Position numbers and translations under genes: made by a program. From the NCBI GenBank assembly GCA_008704415.1, contig VXIS01000019.1, positions 1 through 64,000 on the forward strand: DNA of 64,000 nt, given 5' to 3'. The stretch comes from Sphaerosporella brunnea (taxonomy: Eukaryota; Ascomycota; Pezizomycetes; Pezizales; Pyronemataceae). The notes beneath the pieces are model-generated. The model ran no database searches, was not told the origin of the DNA, and saw nothing but the letters and a program-made list of their open reading frames with translations. Positions 45,775 to 57,761 of the stretch are shown in pieces; position 1 is the first letter of the stretch; each line of letters begins with the position of its first letter.

Positions 45775-46756
45775 GGTGGAAAAGCGGCGTTTTGGATATC
45801 ATTTTGTGGGTTTTGGCGGGTTTTTTTATTTTTTTTATTTTTATATTTATTTTGATTCCATTCCGAATACACACATGACGCGGTTCGAACCCATATCTAG
45901 AACGGCGTCATGTCATGATCTCTCCTTTGACCCACTCTCCTCGGTGCGGTACATGTTACGACTTTCCTTGGTGCGGCTATTTACCTAGTGCGATTTCCTT
46001 GCTTATTTCCTTGGAAGGGCCGCAGGCCCCAGTAGTAGGCTTAGTCCTAGGGGTAGCACAGTCTCTTTCCCCCCATATGTCATGGCTACAAGCGGCCGAA
46101 TACAATGCGCGTTTTGGGAGGACTTAGGAGTGGCCGATCACTAAAACTCACGACATCACAAGGGTTAGGGTTCTGGGCTGGGCATAATATTAAAATATTT
46201 CATTGGATAACCACGTGCAGATGCATACTTGTTACAAACTGAGTGGTAGCATAGCAAAGGATTGGACGGCCGACTACATAATTGCCTTTTCACGAAGTGA
46301 GGGGAGGAGGACGAGAGGCGGAGGAGCTCAGAAGTGGGGCTTTGTTGTTGTTGTTGTTGTTGATCATGAGTTGAGATAGCTCTACGCACGGTCCGCTTCC
46401 AGGACAACGGACAACTCAGCAGCAGCAGCAGCGGCAGCAAAAAGAAGAAGCATAGCAGAGCCAACGGATGGGCCAGAACCCACCGTGCGTGAATGGTCCC
46501 TGCTTGGCTTGCCTTGTGACTTTATCGAACAACGCGATTCCCGATCCACAGGCCTATCATCCGCACGCCGCCGCCCGTCCCCGCCCTGCGTGACCATTGA
46601 TTGCTACCGTTGCTTTCGCTCAATTCACCCATACATAAATTCCCTCCCCCCCTCAATCCAGTTCTTTCTTTCTTACGTGTATTTCCCCCCGTTTCCCTCC
46701 CTCTCATTCCTTCCTCCCTCACTTCCTCATCACATACTTCCTACCCCCTCTTAGCC
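45775..46756. other. Intergenic with a motif shared with 30503
   Basis: Contains the 32 bp motif at 46076-46107, a (GTT)6 run near 46345 and a C/T-rich leader before URC1. GGTTCGAACCC near 45882 resembles a tRNA B box, but no cloverleaf can be drawn. Confidence 0.6.
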
Positions 46757-49165
46757 ATGTCAGACAACACTGAGCTCCTAGCCAAGCTGCTCGCAGCTGT
46801 GACCACGATCCAGAGCGACCAGAAAGCTCTCGCCTCAGCTGTAGACGCCATCAACGGCCGCGTAAACGCGCTTGCAGATGTCAAGGAGCTGAAGGATGCC
46901 GCGCGCCCCAAGACTCCCGACGGAACGAAGAAACAGGTTGTGGTCCCGGAGTCACCGTCGAACGAGGAGCGGGCACCGCCGTCTGAGGTTTCGCAGCCTG
47001 CACAGAAGAAGAACTCTAGAATCATCTTGACAACCTATCCCGGCCAGGGTGGAATCGATCCTGTCATCATGAACTGGGGAGAGCGGGATCCCGCCAAGCG
47101 TGGTCCGGTGGTGGTTGCGAGGGGTTCACAGACTGTCAGACGCAGGAACGGTTCGTTTTCATCATCATCTCAGTGATCTCACTTATAGTTCCCATCTCAT
47201 TTGCAATAAAACATGTGACTGACTGGTTGGCTTGGATTGCTATGCTACAGCTATTGGTGCGCATGGAGGTTCTTACAGTATCTACCATGCATTGGCCCTG
47301 GCTATCAACGAGCTGAAGGCCGATCACAAGCCCGACTTCACAAACACAGAACCTGCCGCTACCATCGGCCCGTTCCCGCAGTGGTCCGACCCCAAGAAGA
47401 TAGTGGCGATGGATCCTTACGGACACCTTGCCCCTTGGTTGTATAAGGACTACATCGATAAGGAAGGTCTGGAGATTCGCCCCACAATTGCCGTTACTAA
47501 GGCGCACATGCGTCTTCCGGAACTCGAGCGGTCAGTCCAGAGCGGCAGACTGCAAGTGGATGGCAAGATTGTCATGAACGAATCTGGAGAATTGGCCGTC
47601 ACAAAGTTCGCTGTAGAGCCCGTCTGGTATCTGCCGGGTGTAGCGGAGAGATTTGGCATTGGTGAGTCGTGGACATCGTGCATGTGAAAATTTTCTGCCT
47701 GGGGTTGTTCAACGTGCTTCCGTCTGTACCTGATAGGCTTGCATACGCAAACGTCCGCCAGATAGTCCAGATAACCTTCCGATCCCGCAGTCCGCCCGGA
47801 AATCTCTTGAGGCTAACAAATTTTTTCTGTCGCGCAGATGAGGGTGCCTTGCGTCGTTCGTTGTTTGAGAACACCGGTGGCTCGTTCCCCGAGCTTATCA
47901 CCCGTCCAGACATCAAGGTCTTCCTTCCGCCCATTGGAGGCTTGACCGTGTACTGCTTCGGTGACCCAGCCAAGATGTCGGATCCCAATGTGAAGCTGGC
48001 TTTGCGTGTCCACGATGAGTGCAACGGTTCTGATGTTTTCGGTTCCGACATCTGCACTTGCCGGCCATACTTGCTGTTTGGAATTGAGGAAGCTGTCAGG
48101 GAGGCCCAGAACGGTGGAAGCGGTGTCGTAATCTATTTCCGCAAGGAGGGCAGGGCTTTGGGAGAGGTCACCAAGGTATGGTCTGCTGAGACAACCAATT
48201 GGGTGCCGTGGCTAATATATTACCGTTCTTGCGTATAGTATCTCGTCTATAATGCTCGTGCGTTGCAGTCCTCTCTCCATATTGCATTCTCCATGCATAG
48301 CCGATCGAGTGTAACTGACTAGGGTCGGTTAGGAAAACGCGGAGTCGACAGGGCAAGCGAGTATTTCAAGAGGTATGTGTTCTCCGTTCCGGCGCCTTGC
48401 AGGAGGTGTGGTTGCATGCTAACCGCCGTTGTTTAGGACTGAGGTATGCCGATTCTCAGGTTGACTGCATCGTGAAGGGTTTGATCGCTAATCTGTGCTA
48501 CAGAACATCGCCGGTGTGAAGGTGTGTACTGAGGTCGCCGGATGCTATTCCGTGACACTGACGCAGATCGTTCCTAGGACATGAGGTTCCAAGCATTGAT
48601 GCCCGACGTATGTGTTTCCACACCTCACTATTCGCTGCGGGATATCTATGCCTTTTGCATCCGATATACTGATACGCTGTTACAGATCCTCCATTGGCTC
48701 GGAATTACCAAGATTGACCGTATGCTCTCCATGTCGAAGTAAGTCCCGTGCCTTCGGACGTTTGTGGAGCGCCTGCGGCACTCCACGCTGCACCCCGTGC
48801 AGCACGGCGTTGAGAAGTTGTGTTAACCGCCCTTGTTTATCGTGTACAGCATGAAGCATGATGCAATCGTGGAGCAGGGAATCCCAATTCTCGAGCGAGT
48901 CCCGATCCCGGATGAGATGATTCCTGACGACTCGAGGGTGGAAATTGATGCAAAGATTCATGCCGGGTGAGACTCCCATGTTCCGGATATCCCTCCCCGA
49001 TGGTGCGCAGTCCGCAGAATCGCCGAACTCTTCGGCGTGCGGGATTGGTCAGATGGAATTGCTGACGCTAAATGTGTATGCAGATACTTCACCACCGGCA
49101 AAGTCTTGAGCATGGAGGAGTTGCAAGCTGTGCAGGGCCGCGCTTGGGAGGATGTCGACCACTAG
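46757..49165 (+). CDS. URC1: GTP cyclohydrolase II-like uracil catabolism protein
   Basis: Eleven exons (46757-47150, 47251-47661, 47838-48175, 48239-48257, 48333-48372, 48437-48443, 48504-48521, 48578-48607, 48686-48738, 48850-48966, 49084-49165) total 1,509 nt and give 502 aa with all phases matching. The N-terminal domain includes ILTTYPGQGGIDPV and AIGAHGGSYSIYHAL. The cyclohydrolase II-like domain carries RVHDECNGSDVFGSDICTC, with the zinc cysteines, then VVIYFRKEGRALGEVTKY. This GTP_CH_N plus GTP-cyclohydrolase-II order is that of Urc1, needed for the URC route of uracil breakdown. Exon 6 is only 7 nt and five exons are under 45 nt. The assignment is firm. Confidence 0.92.
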
Positions 49166-51054
49166 GAGGGGAGTTGAGTGCAAAAAGCGCTCAAGATGCA
49201 CAGTTGCGTGGGGTAGGCTGATGCGGCGAAGTCAACACGCTTCTCTCGCGATTCACTAATTCTTGTTCGTTGATCGTGTATACCAATAGAGTAAGCCTCT
49301 TTATTTGCCCAAAGTTTTTTCGCAATGTGAGATGCTTCTGGAAGTTCGCTTGGCGGTGAGGAAGTTCGCAATGAATCTGGTCGATAAATCACAGGACCAA
49401 AGTTTGACCTGCACACGAGCTCAATCGGGACTGAGGGTTGAGAGGTTTGCAAGCGAGCCATACATAAAACTGGATGAATTGTTCGTTCTGCCGAGGGCAT
49501 GTACTGTAAAACGGTTAACGTCATGCATCGTGAAGTACGTGATAGGGTGGAGAGAAAAGCGGGGCACACCTACGCGTGTGTTGTAACTTGAGCTTTTTTT
49601 CTCCTGGCGCGTACCTAGTGTATCTGGGCTTTGTACCGCTGTTTGCGCTGTTGCCTGCCGAAGCGATCGCGTTGCAGCGGTGCGATCTTGAATTGGGGGT
49701 TTTGGCCACTTACCCCCGGCGGGACAGGCGAGGGATGGTAGAGTACCAGCGTGATTTTACCCCGCCCGTGCCTGAATCACTGCACGTAGATACTCTATCT
49801 ACCAAAAAGCCAGTCACAACTTTCTCGAATGCAAGAGCCAGGTACTTAGTCACAGAAGTGCTGGGGCGAACGCTTTGCCGTCCGAGAAGCAAATGTTCCA
49901 GCTAAGACGTATGTATCGAACACAACAAGAACAAGGCAAAACTACATGTATCCAATCATCCACCCCCACCAAAACGACCAGTTCCTTCTCTCCACAATCC
50001 CTAACAAACAGCACCTCCTTCATCCTCCACCAACCTTCCCCCAATAATCCCACGAATCCAAACCGGGAGAGAAAACCCAACCCAACGCCCCCAATGCGTC
50101 AATGGTATTCTCGATCCTAAACCCTCTACCTGCTTCTACCCCCAAACGGGTTTCTTAGCGGAAAGTGCCAAATACAGCATATCTACGGGATCTAACCACC
50201 ATGATCTTTGGAAAAAAGCACAAAAGGAAAAGATAGTATAGGTACAACGATAATTGTACTGAAAGAGATTTGTACCGTAACACAACTAGTCCCCATCAAC
50301 CGTTTTCAGTACTTTCAGATATCTAAAGTACATATCTAACTATCACTCAGTGCCAAGCCCTGAGAGGGTGACACGCAGTTTTAAGGTCGTGAAACGTTTA
50401 AGGTTTTGTGCTGCGTTGTTGTTTTGTCACGAACCGGGAAGTATCGAAAATGAAGTTTTGCGCTGCAGGAATTTTGATGTGGCAGTTACATACTTTATAC
50501 TTGGGCTGGTGACGTGAGGATGCATTTGATGCCGCGACGGTTGTTCCTGGCGCTAGGTGCTCGAGGGAACTGCATATTCTGGAGTTTTCATTGTGCGCTA
50601 TGGATGCGCTATCTATGAGTTGTAGAAGATAACTTACCTACCCATCGAGGGGAGAGCGACATGCCAGATAGCTTTGCCGTGCGAACTAGCGGGCACTTCA
50701 AGTTGCCAGACGTCGTGCTTCGATGGGATGGGTCACAAACAAAAAACAAAAACAAAATGCTAGTCGTCTGCCTTGATCTTTCCATGAGCCACGTCAGGTA
50801 ACTACGATTGACTTTTTTTTTTCTTTTTTTTTTTACATGTTTTGATAATTTGAAAATTCTAGAATGTGTGATACATATCGTTGATGGGATGGATGGCCGT
50901 TGATATTCTACCACGGCGGCGAGTTCACAATCAGGATTTGAGATGCTGCTTCAGCCACTCAGGCTGGTCCTCAAGCGCCGCCCGCGGTAGGTACCGGATG
51001 AATCGGCGGTGGATTCCTTACCGAAGCCAGTGATGCACATGCCGATGACGGCTG

Positions 51055-51078
51055 ATCACTCACTCACTCACTCACTCA
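51055..51078. repeat. Tetranucleotide microsatellite (CACT)n
   Basis: TCACTCACTCACTCACTCAC; simple repeat with about six copies. Confidence 0.9.
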
Positions 51079-52584
51079 CGCGTGCATCATTTCCAGCCAC
51101 CCGTTTAGGCGCGAAAGCTATCGATAGCACTACCGATCCACGCGTCGCGCGTCGGCCGTCACGAGTTATGATCGATCGAACTGCGAAGCGATGATCAGGT
51201 GGGTGGCCATGGGTGTAGAGTACGCTTAACCCCCCCTGCCGCCGCAGCAGCAACAGCAGCATCATGCTTCATGTCTTTGCGGCCTGAATCAAAGCAAGGA
51301 AAGCAAAATCAAAGCCATGAGTATGCAGAGTTGGAGTTTTCAAGAAGTAGAAGAAGAAGGAGAAGGAGACCGGCGGCGGCTTGCTGAATTGGTCGATGGG
51401 ATGTTGCTTCGGGAAGCAAGATTGATAGTGTTGTTATTACATACATACTTTCAAGAGACCTGGCAGTCGGGACAACACACATGCGTTTGCAAGGAGGGTC
51501 TCCTGGACAGCTGCCTTGTGTCGTTTGTATCATAGCAACTACCCGTCGGATACAATACGATACATTTGCCGGGAAAGCGCTTTTTGCTTTCCAAGGCCCC
51601 CCTCTTTCTTGTTCTTCGGAATGTCCGGCTGTGTCTATCTTCTTAAGCTTCTCTCAATGAATGAGATGGCAATACAGATTATCTATATAGTTAGATACAT
51701 GATGAGTCTATCTCATTGCATGTCTGTATAGAGTGTTGGCTTTACGCTGAGCATTCTCCTTCCCATATCTCTGGCGGTTGGCCGATTGGCGATTGCAATC
51801 CGGACCAGCACTAATTTTTTTAATTTTTTTTTTTCTTCTGGCATTGCAAGGCAGTTTTATTTTTTTTATCTGGGAGAACTGCATAAGGTTTCGACTCTAT
51901 GGTGACCGGATCATTGCGCCGGAGAAGTTTTTTTGCCTGCGCTGCAGCTGCAGCAGCAGAAGGGAACGGCGGCGGCGATCTTGCCAGCCAGCCGCAACAC
52001 CGCAAAAGCAAATACTTAAGTACATACATAAATCCCTAGGACCACAGTGTGCCGCTACATAGATAGGATCAGCTCTGCGATGCCGACGGCGATAACTTCC
52101 CTGATGCAAACCCTTCACCTGTATATGTACACCCACTCTAACATGCCATGCCATCAAACCTTTCGGGACAAAACTGCATCTCTCTCGAAGCGAAGCGAAC
52201 AATTTGAAAACGGGCGATGGCTGTCGAAAATGTTGATCCAGAAGCCGATGGGTTTTGCCTGATTTTGCAACCCAGTACTAATACATAAACGTTAACGCTG
52301 CTTGGGCATTCGTTTGAAGGGAGGCCTAGGGGCGCTTTGATGGCCATGGTGGTGTGTAGCAGCCATACTTGCGGAATGTCACCGTGCCCTAAATCGGTGC
52401 ACGTACCACATTCCACGCCCGCCTATCCCCGCCGTCGGCCCTCATTTGGGGAGATGGTGCATATCCGGGACGAGCAAAGTGCTACATACCTACAATTCGC
52501 AGATCTAAAACTGTGGGTGCAGATACCCTCAAAGGCACCAAAATAGAGAACCATAGGTAGATCCCCTAGAGTGTATCTAGCTGG

Positions 52585-52618
52585 GTCTTGCCGAGTCGAT
52601 TAATCGACTCGGCAAGAC
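52585..52618. repeat. Perfect 34 bp palindrome
   Basis: GTCTTGCCGAGTCGATT is followed directly by its reverse complement AATCGACTCGGCAAGAC with no spacer. It would form a 17 bp cruciform arm. It may be two transposon ends joined head to head. Confidence 0.95.
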
Positions 52619-52809
52619 GCCACAACGTCGCGCAATGTTACACGAGTTTACATACAAAAACTTTGCCCATTTACATGGTGTGAAGCAATTCCGCCTGCCA
52701 GCGAAGGATAGCTGCTTCTCGCAAGTGCAGAGTGCGTTCCGTCCTCTTCAACAAACCCTTACATTCCTTGATTACACAACCAACACTTCCTAAGCGTCCT
52801 CTTAGAGTG

Positions 52810-53690
52810 AGAATGGTCGCCAAAAATGCGAACTTCAGTGTCCTTGTCGATGGCCTGGGTGCCAGTGGTGGGGCGAGAAAGCTCGGCGATGTTCGCTAGA
52901 ACAAACGACTTGCCAATTGAAATCTTAGCGCGCAAGTTGAGAATTTAATAGAATATAGCGAGGCATCACGGTAGATTATGAAGCTGTTGGTGAGAGAGCG
53001 GTGCCCATAAAGTAATAAAACAGCGTCATCCAATTTTGTTGAGTGGGCCGGTGAGTTGTGTGGGCTTCGCGATACTGGTGGACGATGTCGACGCCCCCAT
53101 GCGCATATTGTACTCGTCGGTGGCAGTAGGAATTGGTACTTCCCGCTCATGTTCAAGTGGAACACCGTTCCCATCTGTGGGGAAAAACGGTCTCGGCGGG
53201 AGCGGCGCGGCTGGCTATTGGCGGAGCTTCAGGGTTGTTGCTGAGAGGCCACAAACTGGTGTATTGTAGAATGGAGCTTGACGGGAGCGTTGTCCGTTCA
53301 GATAATTTGAAGGACGTCGTCAAGTAGTACTTCGCCAATGAGGTGATGGTAAGGCCGAGTCGCTTTTTCGACTCCAATATGTAAGCTACACTCTGGGGGA
53401 TATCTATCAGCTTCTATCTACAACAGTGGGGCAGCGAAGCTTGAAAGCAACAGATGTGGGTGGAGACACTGAATTTGTACGGGCAACCAGCAAAATTAAG
53501 TTCGAGGCTGAATACAAGTTAAGGGATATCACACTCATCGGTATCTCCTCACAGAGGTATCTGACAGAACTCCACCCCGGGGAGGACGTACGCGTGGGCC
53601 AGTCTTTCTATCGGCCTGCGATCTCCCTTCAGTACTCGTCGACGATTTTATTACAGCGCCTGCGTTTTGGTGAGGGTGTGAGATACTAGT
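52810..53690 (+). pseudogene. Possible decayed coding region
   Basis: Short protein-like pieces in changing frames: FSVLVDGLGASGGARKLGDV (about 52830), HIVLVGGSRNWYFPLMFKWN (about 53118-53180), GGASGLLLRGHKLVYCRMEL (about 53220-53280) and FVRATSKIKFEAEYKLRDIT (about 53473-53530). The IVLVGG and LLLRG pieces recall the C-terminal half of fungal Hsp70-like ATPases, but the match is weak. Stops and frame changes separate them. A genuine gene cannot be drawn. Confidence 0.22.
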
Positions 53691-54049
53691 CTTCTTCTCG
53701 TGTAGAGTAGTTCTGTGAGGTGCCGTACCGGCCAGGACAGCCAAGCCTCTGAGTCGCTGAGCTTCAAAATAGCAAGCTCCAAACCCAAACCGCCGTCGTC
53801 ACGGCACTTTTGTCCATGGCCGGCCCATCGTCATCGTCAACCACTCACAGCCAGAAATGCACTGTACCTACATGCATACATGTGGTATCTGCCTATTCAG
53901 CCCCAAAATTGTGGACCCGACTGCCTAACGCGATGAGCCAAGAAAGTTGACAAGTGAAAAGTCTCGAGTGCGAGTCAGTGCGTGCGCTGTGCAGTGCAGG
54001 AAAAACAGGCTGCCAGGGGTACTTCGATCTGCCACTAACTGGCGTCGAT

Positions 54050-54145
54050 GGAGATGATGGATGGTGGTGGTGGAGGTGGTGGTGGAGGTGGTGGTGTTGT
54101 TGGTTTTGGTTGGTTTGGTGGGTGTTGGTGGGTGTTGTTTCGTCT
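54050..54145. repeat. GGT-rich low-complexity tract
   Basis: Runs of GGTGGT and GGAGGT pass into TTGGTTGG-type sequence; ORFs across it are Gly/Trp artefacts. Confidence 0.85.
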
Positions 54146-55481
54146 GGCGTCAGAGCGAAAGGCTGTTTTAACGAAAGCGGATCATGGGCATGATGGGGGA
54201 TGGATTCTTATGTTCTGCCAGTTGTTTCGCTGGTGGTCTATCTATTCGTTCTAGCCGTTCATCCTTCATCCCTCCTCTTCCTGTTCCTCCTCCTTCCCGC
54301 CTCCACCTCTACCAGCGCGCGCTTCCTGACCGCAGATGAGAATCCAGATGTGGCGGGAGGTAGCAGGCAACTCGTACTCGAGTACATCCTCCACCGTCAA
54401 GTCAAGTCATACTCTCTTTCCCGTAAGCACAGCGGCGTTTGGCGCTGCCTGCCGGGTCTCGGTCCCCAGCAAAGTCAGTCTGCATCCATCCACTTCCACC
54501 TCCACTTCCACCTCCACTTCCCACAGCCCCATCCATCCATCCATCCACCAACAGCAGCAGCAGTAGCACCACCATCACCCATCACCATGATTTGTAGTTG
54601 TGCCAAGCGACGCCCAAAGTAGACAGGTGCCAGTCCTCAGACTCCCCCCCCGGGGGCAAAGGCGCCCGCCCATTCAGCGTCTGAGAGCAGACCAGTTTCT
54701 CACTCCTCCGACACCGCCAGCCATACACACACACGACAGAGCGAAGAAAAAAAAACCCCCCCCCCCCCCCTGGCTTACCTACCCACCTTCTGCCGAACGC
54801 CTCCACAAACCACCCCCCCCCCAACCCACCCCAAATACTTAAGCATCGTGTTCTCGCCCCACCCATCCCAAAGCTTCTACTCTCCTGTTGATGGTCTATC
54901 GCCTTTTCGTCAATCGGTCCCGCCAATCAACTTCAACAATAATTGCAACCTTCAACCTCGAGCTCATCAAGCTTAAAAACATTAACTCAAACGTCATTAT
55001 CAATATCAAACAATACCCGCTACCAGCTCCCTCTACCTCCGCCATATCTCCGCAGCCAAAATCACGGATTCCCCTCGGATTGGCCCCTCGTGATTCGCAT
55101 CATCACATTAAATCCCGCATCGCCTGCGAAGTTGAGAATCTCTTCGCACTGCAACCAATCAACCTTTGTTGAACGTCACATCCTCAAAAAAAAAACAGGT
55201 TGTTGCAACCTAAATTGCCATAAACCTACGACCTCACCCTAGCCCGACAACCTTCCACCGGAAGTGCAAAAGTGCAGAGGAAGCCCTGTTCTCTATCAAC
55301 TGTGCTCCTGCCGACCTTGTCTGACTACCAACCGTCGAAGGAAGGATAAAAAAAAACACAAGAAACACCTTCAGCGACAGTTTACGGCAACCTGCATCAG
55401 CCCAGCGCTGCCCCACGGCCATAGCTCCTCTTAGTTTCTCCAAGCCGCGTCGTCCTATTTTAGTGTCCACAACCTTGCGTC

Positions 55482-56078
55482 ATGGCTTCTTCCAATAAGA
55501 GGAGACGTTCCTCCGATTGTGGTTCAAATTCAGCTTCAAAATTCGCGGCCATCTCAGACGAACAGCCCCCTACGTTCATCTCGTTGCCAGAGCCACGAAT
55601 TGCCTCGACGACAACGCCAGCATATTCGATGAAGCGCCGGTCTCCGCTCACGCCGCCGTCTGTGACGCCAGCATCCGTAACTGTATCTGAATCCACAACC
55701 CTGCGCAGAGACAGATGTCGGTCACCAAGCTCCAGGGCGAGCGCTATCCTCCAAAAAGTGGCGGTCGTGAGCTCTACACCAAGTACTGTTCCATCATCAC
55801 CGAGATTGTGCGCTACCAACTCGCCCGGATCCAATGGCGTCAACTCAAACGACTCAACTCCAACATCAACTCCCCCCGACGATGGTGGCCAATTTCCATT
55901 TACGAAACATCTCCCAGAAAGGCCGGAAGGTCAGTAGCCATCTCCCTATTACTACAATTATGCGGTGAAACATAGCTAACTTGAGGTTGCAGGAGGTTAT
56001 GTCAGCTTCCCAATGTTTGAGGCCTTCAAAGGATGCGGCGATGAGGACGATGAATCCGTCTCACCAACCCGCGGATGA
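55482..56078 (+). CDS. Small Ser/Pro-rich protein with a conserved-looking C-terminus
   Basis: Exons 55482-55929 and 55993-56078 (GTCAGT...GCAG, phase 1) give 177 aa. The start MASSNKRRRSSDCGSNSASK is a basic cluster that could be a nuclear localisation signal. Most of the protein is disordered Ser/Thr/Pro with SPSSR-type sites. The splice adds the distinctive end GGYVSFPMFEAFKGCGDEDD, with an aromatic patch and an acidic stretch. Without the splice the ORF ends two codons later. A long upstream leader with many short ORFs suggests controlled translation. I do not recognise the family. Confidence 0.68.
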
Positions 56079-57761
56079 GATTCGCGAAACACCAATCTTT
56101 GCAGGGTGCTCCCTGTGACATTAATCGGAATGCCGGACGCCTCCGTTATTGTACATGATGATCCTCGACAAATCCATTATTTACTTGTGGCCATTTTACA
56201 TTTCCCGTAGCGCGAAACCGAAGCGCGCCCCACGGGTTTACATATTACTTCGGTTTAATTTACTGTCGGTCTCTTCTGTTCGAACAAGTTTCTCCGACAA
56301 CCGTTGAAGCTTGGATTACTACACCTTTCGGGATTTTCTTTCCCTTTTAGGGGTAACTATCATGGGGCTTGCTTGTGGGGGGTACCGGGTATCAGTGTTT
56401 ATGACTTTCCTTTTGGTTTTTGTTCCGGTGTCCATTGGGGGTTATTGCATTATACATTCTGTGGCGCCGGGTTCTTGATGTCTTCTGGCGCGAGTTGTGT
56501 TCAAATCTTTCTTTTTTTTTTCCTTATCTTGTATTTCTGGGTCAGCTATACAGTGGGGTCTTCGTGTATGTATCATCCCAACAGCTCTCTCTATGTGTAC
56601 AAGTCGGAGGAGGGGGAGGAGATGGAAGAATTGCCAATTCCAATCGGCGAGTTGGCATGTATTTTTGTCATGTATCCAAACCATCCAATTCATCCATCAT
56701 ATCATCCATCATTTGTAACGCTTAGATTATTTCCACCGAGAACAGTGTTTTTTTCGACAAAATCACATAAGCGTGCAAATCATTCGTGGGAACTCTGCTC
56801 TGCCAATTGGAACTGTGCTGTGCCACTGAGCGGTTTTTTTCCAAACTCATCCGCCTTTTTTTCAACGGTCTTTTTTTTGTTTTTCATCCGTCGGATGATG
56901 GGGGGGAGAGATTGTCATGGACGCGTCCGCGGAGGTGGTGGTGGTGGTGGTGGTTAATAACGTCCGGGTTCTCCACACATGTACACCAGTGGGGGATGAT
57001 CCTGCGGGCTGCTGCAGCAGCTGAACTTGTTTTTACATTTTCATGCCTTTGCCCTGCCTGCCCTGCCTTGCCGCGCCTTGCCTCTGCTCTACAGTGGGCA
57101 GGTGATGCGATGTGATATGGGATGTGGAACCGTGCGGTCACATGGCCGCCTTGCCGCACGCACGGACAGCGGATGTTCCACCGAACTTACTACATGCTTA
57201 GTACTTGTTTCTGTAGTGAGGAATCCGGAGCAGCCGCTGCGTCAAGCGGCGCAACTCCCCCCCACCCCACCCCACGGGGAAGCTGCTTGCACCCACATGG
57301 GTCCGGCATATGCATGCACATGCCATATGACGACCCACCCCCGGTTTCTGCGGGGACGTTCAACTTCGGGTGGGTAGATACTCAAGTAACGCCCCCCCGT
57401 TCTGGAGTCGTCAGTGGAAGCCTTGCGCACTCAAGGAAGGCTCTCGGCGGCGGCGGCGGTGGTGGCGGCAGCGGCAGCGGCGAAGCGAGCCTGCTGGTGG
57501 GGTTATTTAGGCGGACGAGCGATAAATGCCACCCCATGAATTTTGATCAAGCACGGTATTCACAGCTAACTGCCTAGTTACAGCTACCAGCGGGGCGGTC
57601 TGATTCGCAAAGATCTCGGGTTTTGCGCGACCGTATGCACTCTGTCTCCGTTCGAACAGTTTTTTTTGGTTATTCGGCCCCTGCCATTGTGTATAAATAA
57701 ATAAAATTTACAGCCACTCGTGATTTTCAATTGAACACCGTAAGTATTTACAATGACCACT
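56079..57761. other. Intergenic
   Basis: 3' flank of the previous gene, T-rich runs near 56505-56525 and a GGT run at 56932-56955. The plus ORF of 217 codons at 56304 has no motif and uses T-run and G-run sequence. No gene supported. Confidence 0.6.

Larger units (their letters stand above)
49166..55481. other. 6.3 kb gene-poor region
   Basis: No ORF here has a convincing domain or splice structure. Notable items: poly-T near 50814-50833, a (CACT)n run at 51055-51078, a 34 bp palindrome at 52585, a possible decayed gene at 52810-53690, a GGT-rich tract at 54050-54140 and a C14 run near 54757. From 54880 to 55481 it is the probable leader of the next gene. Confidence 0.6.

Noticed and set aside
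45875..45910. tRNA B-box-like GGTTCGAACCC
   Set aside because: No A box, anticodon stem or acceptor pairing can be drawn around it.
48317..48331. 15-mer GACTAGGGTCGGTTA present here and near 59386
   Set aside because: Short, flanks unrelated, one copy is inside a URC1 intron end; probably chance.
56304..56957. Plus ORF of 217 codons
   Set aside because: Driven by T-runs and a terminal poly-Gly from GGT repeats; no motif, and it sits in a 3' flank.
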